A stretch of 6,296 bases of DNA from positions 1-6,296 of the forward strand of contig OMRN01000277.1 of NCBI GenBank assembly GCA_900313265.1, read 5' to 3'. The DNA is from an uncultured Lachnospiraceae bacterium. Its GTDB lineage: Bacteria > Bacillota > Clostridia > Lachnospirales > Lachnospiraceae. Below the pieces are notes generated by a model. It was not told where the DNA came from. It worked only from the letters and a program-made list of their open reading frames with translations, and did not search any database. Of this stretch, positions 1 to 5,988 are shown piece by piece (position 1 is the stretch's first letter; every line of letters begins with the position of its first letter). The position numbers were made by a program, and so were the translations under genes.

Positions 1-1650
1 GATGTCGGATATAACCTGCTGAATTTTGTGACGTTTCCGGATATGAATAAAACCTGGGCGGTATCGACCCTTCTTGCCAATGTAACCGGAAAAATCTTTA
101 CCGTTCTGCCGGGCGGAAATACGATGCTCGGCATGAATATTTACTGCACCCTGTTAAGCGGCATTTTTGTTGTAATTTTTTACTTTTTTCTTCGGAAGTA
201 TTATTCCGCACCGGCCGTATTCGCCGGACTATTAACGGCGGTCGGATTTTCGTGGTGCCCCCGCGTGATTTTATATCATTATCTTTCCTATTATCTTTTT
301 GCTATCGGAGCGATTTTATTGCTTACGGCAATCGAGAAAAAGAAAACCGCGCTTTACCCCGTGGCGGGAGCGGTGCTTGCCCTGAATACGTTTGTGCGTT
401 TTCCGAATGTGGTGGAGTGCCTTTTGATTGTCGTTCTTTTCATTTACGGAATCCTGGAAAAGAAGCATATTATCAAAGAATTCCTGCTTTGCGTTGCGGG
501 GTACCTTGCGGTATATGCTTCGGGAGTGGCATTAATCAGCCTGATTTTCGGCATTCATTCCTACCCGGAAATGATTTCTTCTCTTTTCGGAATGACAAGC
601 GAGGCCACTTCCTATACGCCGAAATCCATGCTCAACACGATTTTCGGGGATTACAAAACCTACGTAAAACCGTTTCTTCCGTTTATCGGTCTTGCCGCTT
701 TGGGAGGCACGGTGCTTTTCTTTGTCAAAAAACGGATTGGAAAAATCGTGACCATTCTCGTGATGGGGCTTTTGTTTGGCGTAATCATGAGGGTTCTTTA
801 TTATTACGGCATTTTTAATTTCAATTACATGGATTACCGGTCCATATACATGTGGGGTGTTTTTATTCTGATGATGGCGGCAGTTATCGCCGTATCCGGA
901 TTGTTTATTAAGACGCGCCCGATGAAAAGAAAACTTCTCGGGGTGGCGGTTGTCAGCATAATTCTGATTACTCCGATCGGAAGCAATAACGGGCTTTATA
1001 CCGCACTTAACAATCTTTTCTTAGCGGCTCCGTTTGTCATCGGGGAACTGACGGACGGTATTCTTCCGCTTCTTTTCGGAAAAGAACCCGGGAATGAAAA
1101 AAAATCCGAAAGGGTACTCCTTTCTTTCCGGGCGGTCGGGCTCATGATCGGAACCACGGCACTGGTATGCGGCATTTTATTCGGAATCGTCTTTACTTTC
1201 AGGGATGCCTCGTTTGTATCCGGAGACTATGCCGTTATTACGGAAATTCCGAGACTGAAAGGGATGCGTACCGAAGCTTCTCAGGCCAAAGAACTGGAAA
1301 ATTTGTACTCTTATCTGGAAAAGAATGATTTAAATCATAAGAGTGCTGTCAGTTACGGATTCATTCCCGGACTGATGTATTTTTATGAGGATACGCCGGC
1401 GCTTTCCCATTCCTGGCCGGGACTCGATTCGTTCCCAAAGGAGGAACTAAGAAGCGATTTGGAAAACATAAAGAATTCGGGAGAACTGCCGGTATTTTTC
1501 TATGCGGCTTCTTACGAGGATTTAACCCAATGTGACATAAGCGGAATCGAGAATGAAAAACAGAAGATGTTTGCCGAATTTCTTCAGCAGACGGGATACG
1601 AAGAAGTCCTTCGGGGAGACCGTTTTGTGCTGTGTCTTCCAAGGGAGTGA
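1..1650 (+). CDS. Polytopic membrane protein, GT-C glycosyltransferase-like (5' partial)
   Basis: The reading frame is open from base 1 with no stop or convincing start, so the N-terminus, probably a first membrane segment, lies outside the window. The GTG at 28 has no ribosome-binding site and falls inside conserved-looking sequence, so it is not the start. The visible 549 residues begin with DVGYNL; an acidic residue in the first outside loop is typical of GT-C enzymes that use lipid-phosphate sugar donors. About ten hydrophobic segments follow (roughly residues 42-64, 69-85, 92-112, 118-153, 161-184, 222-242, 250-267, 280-300, 311-325 and 375-400). Motifs include FVRFPN near 131 and TPIGSNN near 324. 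The last ~150 residues are hydrophilic and probably extracytoplasmic. I infer a role in surface glycan or glycolipid assembly. Donor and acceptor are unknown, and an uncharacterised membrane protein without transferase activity is the alternative. Confidence 0.75.
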   Translation, partial: DVGYNLLNFVTFPDMNKTWAVSTLLANVTGKIFTVLPGGNTMLGMNIYCTLLSGIFVVIFYFFLRKYYSAPAVFAGLLTAVGFSWCPRVILYHYLSYYLFAIGAILLLTAIEKKKTALYPVAGAVLALNTFVRFPNVVECLLIVVLFIYGILEKKHIIKEFLLCVAGYLAVYASGVALISLIFGIHSYPEMISSLFGMTSEATSYTPKSMLNTIFGDYKTYVKPFLPFIGLAALGGTVLFFVKKRIGKIVTILVMGLLFGVIMRVLYYYGIFNFNYMDYRSIYMWGVFILMMAAVIAVSGLFIKTRPMKRKLLGVAVVSIILITPIGSNNGLYTALNNLFLAAPFVIGELTDGILPLLFGKEPGNEKKSERVLLSFRAVGLMIGTTALVCGILFGIVFTFRDASFVSGDYAVITEIPRLKGMRTEASQAKELENLYSYLEKNDLNHKSAVSYGFIPGLMYFYEDTPALSHSWPGLDSFPKEELRSDLENIKNSGELPVFFYAASYEDLTQCDISGIENEKQKMFAEFLQQTGYEEVLRGDRFVLCLPRE

Positions 1651-1767
1651 ACAAAGTGTGAAATGTTTGTAAAATCTGCGTGCCGGGGGGCATTTAAACT
1701 TGCTTAAAAAACCCAAATCGGGTAAAGTAATGGGGAGGGGTAATAATATAAAACTACCATAATTGTG

Positions 1768-1775
1768 AAGGAGGT
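1768..1775 (+). promoter_or_regulatory. Ribosome-binding site of the superoxide reductase gene
   Basis: AAGGAGGT is a near-perfect anti-16S match ending seven bases before ATG 1783. It decides the start: the upstream in-frame GTG at 1765 would place this site inside the coding region and add six residues in front of the conserved N-terminal cysteine domain. Confidence 0.85.
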
Positions 1776-1782
1776 AACGGAT

Positions 1783-2151
1783 ATGAAGTTTTATCGTTGT
1801 AAACATTGCGGACAGATCGTGGCAATTGTAAAAGAAACCAAAGTTCCCGTAATGTGCTGTGGGGAAGCAATGGAAGAAATCATTCCCGGTGTGACCGATG
1901 CCGCCGTTGAGAAACATGTACCGGTATTTGAAGTAAAAGACGGCATTGTTTCGGTTACGGTCGGAAGTGTGGCACATCCCATGGCGGAAGAGCATTATAT
2001 CGAGTGGATTGCGCTTCAGACAAAGAGCGGCAATCAGAGAAAGACCTTAAAGCCGGGCGACGAACCGAAGGCATGCTTTGCCATCTGTGAAGGTGATGAA
2101 GTGGAAGCGGTTTACGCATACTGCAATCTGCACAGTCTGTGGAAAGCATAA
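1783..2151 (+). CDS. dfx: Superoxide reductase, desulfoferrodoxin type (class I, 2Fe-SOR)
   Basis: This cytoplasmic enzyme reduces superoxide to hydrogen peroxide without releasing oxygen, the usual anaerobe alternative to superoxide dismutase. The protein has 122 residues, close to the usual size for the family. The N-terminal desulforedoxin domain (about 1-36) carries the FeS4 ligands C6, C9 and the adjacent pair C25-C26. The catalytic domain (about 37-122) carries the His4Cys iron site as H45 (in the conserved EKHVP motif, with the catalytic lysine K44), H65, H71, C114 and H117 (CNLH). All nine metal ligands are intact, so it should be active. The start is ATG 1783, chosen by its ribosome-binding site. 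It lies 132 bases after the membrane protein gene and 76 bases before rubrerythrin, which would consume the peroxide it makes. Electrons normally come from rubredoxin; the rubredoxin-like domains of the neighbour are possible partners, which is inference. I found no clear PerR or Fur operator. Confidence 0.95.
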   Translation: MKFYRCKHCGQIVAIVKETKVPVMCCGEAMEEIIPGVTDAAVEKHVPVFEVKDGIVSVTVGSVAHPMAEEHYIEWIALQTKSGNQRKTLKPGDEPKACFAICEGDEVEAVYAYCNLHSLWKA

Positions 2152-2181
2152 AGGTTTAAGGTTTTTGACGGGGTAAACAAT

Positions 2182-2198
2182 CTGCCGGGGAACGGCAG
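2182..2198 (+). other. Intercistronic hairpin between superoxide reductase and rubrerythrin genes
   Basis: A perfect six-base-pair inverted repeat, CTGCCG/CGGCAG, with a five-base loop lies in the 76-base gap, ending 12 bases before the rubrerythrin ribosome-binding site. No T-run follows, so it is not a standard intrinsic terminator. It could act as an mRNA processing or stability element that sets the ratio of the two proteins. The structure is seen; the role is inferred. Confidence 0.45.
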
Positions 2199-2210
2199 GA
2201 GTTTGAGAAA

Positions 2211-2217
2211 AAGGAGG
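2211..2217 (+). promoter_or_regulatory. Ribosome-binding site for the TTG start of rubrerythrin
   Basis: AAGGAGG stands 10 bases before TTG 2228. There is no ATG or GTG in frame between the site and the first cysteine motif, so this site supports the unusual TTG codon as the start of the long form. Confidence 0.75.
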
Positions 2218-2227
2218 TTATAAATCA

Positions 2228-2884
2228 TTGAAAACATATAAGTGTTTAATTTGCGGAGAAATTTTTACGGTTGAAGACGGCGCAGAGCCCGTTTGTCCGA
2301 AGTGCAAAGCAACAGGAGAAAAATTGGAGGAGGTAGTAGAAGTGAGCAGCAATCCTTATGCAGGAACACAGACAGAGAAGAATTTACAGGCGGCATTTGC
2401 CGGAGAATCCCAGGCAAGAAACAAATACACCTATTTCGCCTCCAAGGCAAAGAAGGAAGGATATGAGCAGATTGCTGCATTATTCCTGCAGACCGCTGAC
2501 AATGAGAAAGAGCATGCCAAGATGTGGTTTAAGGAGCTCGGCGGAATCGGAACAACGGCAGAGAATCTTGCCGCAGCCGCAGACGGAGAAAATTTCGAGT
2601 GGACCGATATGTATGAGGGATTTGCCAAGACGGCGGAAGAAGAAGGATTCCCCGAACTGGCAGCCAAATTCCGCGGCGTAGCGGCAATCGAAAAGCGTCA
2701 TGAGGAAAGATATCGTGCTCTTTTAAAGAATGTTGAGGCACAGGAAGTATTTAAGAAGAGTGAAGTAAAAGTCTGGGAGTGCCGTAACTGCGGACATATC
2801 GTAGTAGGTACCGAAGCACCGGAGGTTTGCCCCGTATGTGCTCATCCCCAGAGCTACTTCGAGGTTCATGCAGAGAATTATTAA
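2228..2884 (+). CDS. rbr: Rubrerythrin with rubredoxin-like domains at both ends
   Basis: This cytoplasmic non-haem diiron peroxidase reduces hydrogen peroxide to water using electrons relayed through rubredoxin-type Fe(SCys)4 centres. The long form has 218 residues from TTG 2228. An N-terminal rubredoxin-like ribbon (1-36) has C6, C9, C23 and C26. The four-helix ferritin-like domain (about 45-172) carries the expected diiron ligands E60, E93, H96, E121, E124, E155 and H158 (assigned from remembered family alignments). The C-terminal rubredoxin domain (180-218) has C185, C188, C201 and C204. Classical rubrerythrin has only the C-terminal domain, and reverse rubrerythrin only the N-terminal one; this protein has both. 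An internal GTG at 2342 (residue 39), preceded by GGAGGAGG, could yield a conventional 180-residue form. It follows the superoxide reductase gene and probably shares its transcript, detoxifying the peroxide made there. The family call is very secure; which start or starts are used is open. Confidence 0.95.
   Translation: MKTYKCLICGEIFTVEDGAEPVCPKCKATGEKLEEVVEVSSNPYAGTQTEKNLQAAFAGESQARNKYTYFASKAKKEGYEQIAALFLQTADNEKEHAKMWFKELGGIGTTAENLAAAADGENFEWTDMYEGFAKTAEEEGFPELAAKFRGVAAIEKRHEERYRALLKNVEAQEVFKKSEVKVWECRNCGHIVVGTEAPEVCPVCAHPQSYFEVHAENY
2326..2333 (+). promoter_or_regulatory. Internal ribosome-binding site candidate within rubrerythrin
   Basis: GGAGGAGG lies eight bases upstream of the in-frame GTG 2342. 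Translation from there would begin [14 protein letters not shown] after the initiator Met, just like the start of ordinary rubrerythrins, and would omit the N-terminal cysteine ribbon. The bases also encode the linker residues between the two domains, so the match could be partly a by-product of glutamate and valine codons. Confidence 0.45.
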
Positions 2885-2915
2885 GATTGTTACAAAGGAT
2901 GAAATGGTTTTTAAA

Positions 2916-2947
2916 CGGGCCGGTCGGGGGACATCCTGACCGGCTCG
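2916..2947 (+). terminator. Long GC-rich hairpin after rubrerythrin, no U-tract
   Basis: The bases fold into a contiguous 14-pair stem, including three G-U pairs, closed by the four-base loop GACA (2930-2933). The core is GCCGGTC at 2919-2925 against GACCGGC at 2938-2944. It begins 32 bases after the rubrerythrin stop. The following bases (CACTGTGCAT) lack the T-run of an intrinsic terminator, and the opposite strand has only a short one. It may mark the 3' end of the oxygen-defence transcript through another mechanism, or protect the mRNA from exonucleases. The hairpin itself is plain; the terminator label is tentative. Confidence 0.45.
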
Positions 2948-2954
2948 CACTGTG

Positions 2955-2960
2955 CATAAT
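2955..2960 (+). promoter_or_regulatory. Weak -10 candidate upstream of the second membrane protein
   Basis: CATAAT matches the sigma-A -10 consensus at five of six bases. It sits just after the hairpin and about 45 bases before ATG 3005, a sensible place for a promoter of the membrane protein-folC pair. No convincing -35 hexamer stands 16-18 bases upstream, where the hairpin arm lies, so the call is weak. Confidence 0.25.
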
Positions 2961-3004
2961 AAGACCGGCAGACGAATGCGTCTTAAAAAGTGAAGAAAAA
3001 AGTG

Positions 3005-4606
3005 ATGAGCAAAAAGGAAAAAACAATACTCACAATTCTATATGCCCTGTTTGCGGCAGCGGCTTTTCCGGTTTTTGCCGGGGTTTTTCTTCTCGGAGAT
3101 AAAATCCCGTTTTTCGCCGGGTTAAAACTTTCCCTGCCGGTTCCCTATTTTCTGATTTTTCTTATTTCCCTGATTCTGTCGGGCGTATTCGTTTTTCTGA
3201 CCGTGCTTGCAGGGAAAAAGGAAATGTCAGAAAAAGAGTCATGGATTCTTACCGGTGTTTTTGCCGTTCTTTGTATTCCGCTTTATCTGGTCAGTTTCCG
3301 GATGGCAAAGGAAATTGCATTCCATCTTCCGTGGGATGTTATGGTGGTGGGAGGATCCGCGAAGAGTGTCGCACAGGGATACGCGCTGGCGTATGAATAT
3401 TACTACTCTATCTATACCAACAATATTCCGATTGTTTATATTCTTGCAAAGATTCTGAAATTCGGGACGGAACACAATTATCTCCCGAATCCGGAATATC
3501 TGTGGATACAGGTTTTGTGTGTTCTCTTAACGTTAAGTGTTCTTTTTTCGACGCTTTCTGTAAAGCGCCTTACCCAAAATCGTGCGGCCACGGTTACGGC
3601 GTTTCTTATGGGATGTGTGTTAACCGGGCTTTCGGCATGGAAAACGGCACCTTATACGGATGCTTACGGGGCACTGTTTCCCATTCTTTGTTTTTATCTG
3701 TATATCTGTTTTAAACAGGCAAAGAAACCGGCGGTAAAAATCATTCTCCTGCTTCTTTCGGTTTTATCGGGAGGAATCGGAGGCCTGATCAAACCGACGG
3801 TTTATATTGTCGTCATTGCGCTTTTAATTGCCGAGGTGGCGGAAGTGATTGTCCGCGGAAAGAAAGAAATGCTTTACCTGATTCTTGCCGCATTTACGAT
3901 GGCAGCGGTTCTTTTCGGTGTCAAAGGGGTAAAAAACGGAATGGCCGATTCGATGGGACTGATCATCGCACCGAATCTCGAAGCGGGTGTGGCGGAATAT
4001 TTCTATATGGGACAAAACGAAGCCACCACCGGTGCTTATAATTCCGATGATGCGGCCATATACGGGGAGTTCCAGGATAAGGAAAAAAGCGAAAGAACCA
4101 AAGAGGTATTACATCGTGCGGTTAGGAGAATGAAAGAGAAAGGACCGTTTGGGTTTGTATCCTTTTCCTTTAAGAAAATGGTGATGACTTTTTCCGACGG
4201 AACATTCGGATGGTATAACGAAGTCTGGATTGACAGCTTCTATGATCCGTGTGCGGAAACGGATACGGCAGCAGGACGTCTGCTCCGGCGGCTTTACCGT
4301 TTTGAAGACCCGAAGCGTATGGTTTTTGCGGCGTTTCTTCAGGTATTCTGGTTTTCGGCTTTAACCGGTATCGCAGCACTTCCTGTTCTTCTTTTTATCC
4401 GGGATAAAAAGGAATCGAAGGATTTTGCTTTGAACGTATTTATCGTAACGGTATTCTTAGGCATTTTCTTTTATCAGCTGTTATTTGAAGCCAGGGCAAG
4501 ATATCTGTTTATTTTTCTGCCGGTGCTGCTAAGTCTTTCGGCAACGGGATTTACACAGCTTTCGGTATTGATCGGGCAGAAAACCGGAGGGAAGAAACAA
4601 TCATGA
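3005..4606 (+). CDS. Polytopic membrane protein, GT-C glycosyltransferase-like
   Basis: The protein has 533 residues from ATG 3005 and roughly ten to twelve hydrophobic segments. Numbering from ATG, the motifs seen are PWD at 109-111 in the first large outside loop, where GT-C enzymes place their catalytic acid; TNNIP near 138-142; PYTDAYG at 216-222; KPT near 263-265; YMGQN near 334-338, followed by GAYNSDD; FSDGTFGW near 396-403; and ARARYLFIFLP at 496-506, the last typical of membrane sugar transferases. I infer transfer of a lipid-linked sugar to an envelope glycan, substrate unknown. The hydrophobic layout resembles the first gene of the window, but the motifs differ, so they are not close paralogues. 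The start is uncertain: GTG 2990, GTG 3002 and ATG 3005 are all in frame and none has a good ribosome-binding site. The stop overlaps the folC start by ATGA, implying coupled translation. Confidence 0.75.
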   Translation: MSKKEKTILTILYALFAAAAFPVFAGVFLLGDKIPFFAGLKLSLPVPYFLIFLISLILSGVFVFLTVLAGKKEMSEKESWILTGVFAVLCIPLYLVSFRMAKEIAFHLPWDVMVVGGSAKSVAQGYALAYEYYYSIYTNNIPIVYILAKILKFGTEHNYLPNPEYLWIQVLCVLLTLSVLFSTLSVKRLTQNRAATVTAFLMGCVLTGLSAWKTAPYTDAYGALFPILCFYLYICFKQAKKPAVKIILLLLSVLSGGIGGLIKPTVYIVVIALLIAEVAEVIVRGKKEMLYLILAAFTMAAVLFGVKGVKNGMADSMGLIIAPNLEAGVAEYFYMGQNEATTGAYNSDDAAIYGEFQDKEKSERTKEVLHRAVRRMKEKGPFGFVSFSFKKMVMTFSDGTFGWYNEVWIDSFYDPCAETDTAAGRLLRRLYRFEDPKRMVFAAFLQVFWFSALTGIAALPVLLFIRDKKESKDFALNVFIVTVFLGIFFYQLLFEARARYLFIFLPVLLSLSATGFTQLSVLIGQKTGGKKQS

Positions 4607-5901
4607 ACCGTTATGATAAAGCATGTGAATATATCGAAAACATACCGAAATTCGGTTCGTATGCCGGCCTTGACAATACCGAGCAGACCTTATCGGCGCT
4701 TCTTCATCCGGAGAAAAAATATAAAAGCGTTCATATTGCGGGGACCAACGGAAAAGGATCGGTTGCCGTCATGATTTCGAATCTGTTACGGGAAGCGGGA
4801 TACCGCGTCGGGCTGTTTATTTCGCCGCATCTTACCGTCATTAATGAAAGAATATCGGTAAACGGAGAAAACATTTCCGATGATGATTTTGCATCGGAGT
4901 TTGAGAAAATAAAAGCCGTTTCGGATTCGCAAGGGATTTATCTTACGTATTTCGAGTTTCTTTTTTGTATGGCTGCCGATTATTTTGCCGGGGAAAAATG
5001 CGATTATGTGGTTTTTGAAACCGGTCTCGGAGGAAGACTCGATGCGACCAATACGGTTACGCCGGTTCTTTCGGTGATTACATCCATCGGTTTCGATCAT
5101 ATGCAGATTCTCGGGAACACGATTGAGGAAATTGCGGCAGAGAAAGCAGGAATCATCAAACCGGGTGTGCCGGTCGTTTATCAGACCGGCAATGAGAAAG
5201 CGGATGAGGTTATAACGAAGACGGCTTTGGAAAAAGGGAGCAGGGCACTTCCGGCCCGGACGGCTTTTGGGGACCTGCCGGATTTTGCAAAGGAAGCGGT
5301 GGATGATTTTGCAGCTTCGCAAAGTGCGCTTTATCAAAAAGACAATGCGATTACAGCTGTCGTTTCATTCTTTGAAATCCTGAACGGCCGGACAGACGAA
5401 GAATACCAAAGGTGGACTCGGGATGCACTGACTGAATTTTACTGGCCCGGCAGAATGGAATTTCTGTCGGACGGAATTGTCATCGACGGAGCCCATAACG
5501 AGAATGCCGTTCGCCGTTTTGTGCAGTCGGCAAATGCACTTCTTGACGGCGGGAAGTGGAAGAAAATCCGGCTTCTTTTTGCGGTCTGCGCGGATAAGGA
5601 TTATGAGGATATTGTCCGGATTCTGTCGGAAGGAATTTCCTTTGAAAAGGTTTATGTTGCCGAACTGGCATCCGAAAGGAAAACAAAAGCAAATGATATC
5701 GGGAGTCTTTTTCGCCGCTTCCGGATGGAAGCCGGAGCCGGTGGTCCATCATACAGCGGAGAGGGGATTGTTTCTTTTGCCAGTGTCCCTCTGGCATGGA
5801 ATGCGGCCGTCTCGGAGAAGACGGAGGATACGCTTCTTGCGGTTGTCGGATCTTTGTATCTGGTGGGGGAAATCAAGGGATTCTTAAAGGAAGAACGTTA
5901 G
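4603..5901 (+). CDS. folC: Folylpolyglutamate synthase / dihydrofolate synthase
   Basis: This cytoplasmic Mur-ligase-family enzyme uses ATP to join glutamate to dihydropteroate and/or to extend the polyglutamate tail of folates. The 432 residues match the usual length. Visible motifs in order are the P-loop GTNGKGS (47-53), ISPHL (73-77), INERI (80-84), the FETGLGGRLDATN block (138-150), with the magnesium-binding glutamate at 139, GFDHMQILG (163-171), EKAGIIKPG (180-188), with the lysine that is carbamylated in the family at 181, WPGRMEF (281-287), and IDGAHN (294-299), which opens the C-terminal ligase domain. VGSLYLVGE (415-423) near the end is also typical. ATG 4603 overlaps the preceding stop. 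GGAGG at 4586-4590 is 12 bases upstream, a rather long spacing consistent with translational coupling. Whether it is bifunctional or only a polyglutamate synthase cannot be read here; no other folate gene is in the window. Confidence 0.95.
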   Translation: MNRYDKACEYIENIPKFGSYAGLDNTEQTLSALLHPEKKYKSVHIAGTNGKGSVAVMISNLLREAGYRVGLFISPHLTVINERISVNGENISDDDFASEFEKIKAVSDSQGIYLTYFEFLFCMAADYFAGEKCDYVVFETGLGGRLDATNTVTPVLSVITSIGFDHMQILGNTIEEIAAEKAGIIKPGVPVVYQTGNEKADEVITKTALEKGSRALPARTAFGDLPDFAKEAVDDFAASQSALYQKDNAITAVVSFFEILNGRTDEEYQRWTRDALTEFYWPGRMEFLSDGIVIDGAHNENAVRRFVQSANALLDGGKWKKIRLLFAVCADKDYEDIVRILSEGISFEKVYVAELASERKTKANDIGSLFRRFRMEAGAGGPSYSGEGIVSFASVPLAWNAAVSEKTEDTLLAVVGSLYLVGEIKGFLKEER

Positions 5902-5932
5902 CGTGATTATTACAGCAAACTCTTCGGGTTTG

Positions 5933-5941
5933 TGGTATAAT
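5933..5941 (+). promoter_or_regulatory. Extended -10 promoter upstream of nadE
   Basis: TGGTATAAT contains a perfect TATAAT (5936-5941) preceded by the TGn extension. No recognisable -35 lies 16-18 bases upstream, which extended -10 promoters tolerate. Transcription would start near 5948, giving a leader of about 40 bases before ATG 5989. It suggests that nadE is transcribed separately from folC, at least in part. A seven-pair hairpin with a TTC loop (5916-5932) directly precedes it. Confidence 0.65.
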
Positions 5942-5988
5942 TATTCTAGAAACATATGGCGCACGGATGAGATAACGGGGGCGGATTC

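Noticed and set aside
252..818. 188-residue plus-strand open frame inside the first membrane protein
   Set aside because: It is a shifted-frame shadow; the host frame has continuous membrane segments and family-like motifs.
1700..1728. TTGCTT - 17 bases - TAAAGT as a promoter for dfx; also TATAAA at 1747-1752
   Set aside because: The first pair matches only three and four of six consensus bases, and the second has no -35. A promoter is likely somewhere in 1651-1782, but I cannot pick one.
1651..1782. PerR/Fur-type operator or terminator in the spacer before dfx
   Set aside because: No palindrome close to the PerR or Fur box is present. The inverted repeats seen (TGCC/GGCA at 1681-1692 and ACCC/GGGT near 1710-1722) are only four pairs long and lack proper T-runs.
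1522..1995. 157-residue minus-strand open frame across the end of the first gene and into dfx
   Set aside because: It overlaps two well-supported plus-strand genes, its product has no recognisable domain, and no ribosome-binding site supports it.
2970..2983. Small hairpin AGACG/CGTCT just before the second membrane protein
   Set aside because: Five pairs with a four-base loop is common by chance, and the A-rich bases after it do not make a terminator on the plus strand.
2827..3102. 91-residue plus-strand open frame spanning the rbr end, the hairpin and the start of the second membrane protein
   Set aside because: It overlaps both genes in another frame. Its only internal ATG in the spacer (about 2900) has AGG directly against it, too close to work as a ribosome-binding site, and the product has no recognisable features.
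4786..5337. 183-residue minus-strand open frame inside folC
   Set aside because: It is antisense to the P-loop and central motifs of a clear folC. The product is a basic, low-meaning shadow of folC codon use.
5916..5932. Seven-pair hairpin after folC as an intrinsic terminator
   Set aside because: It is followed by TGGTATAATT rather than a T-run and abuts the nadE promoter, so I describe it only as context.
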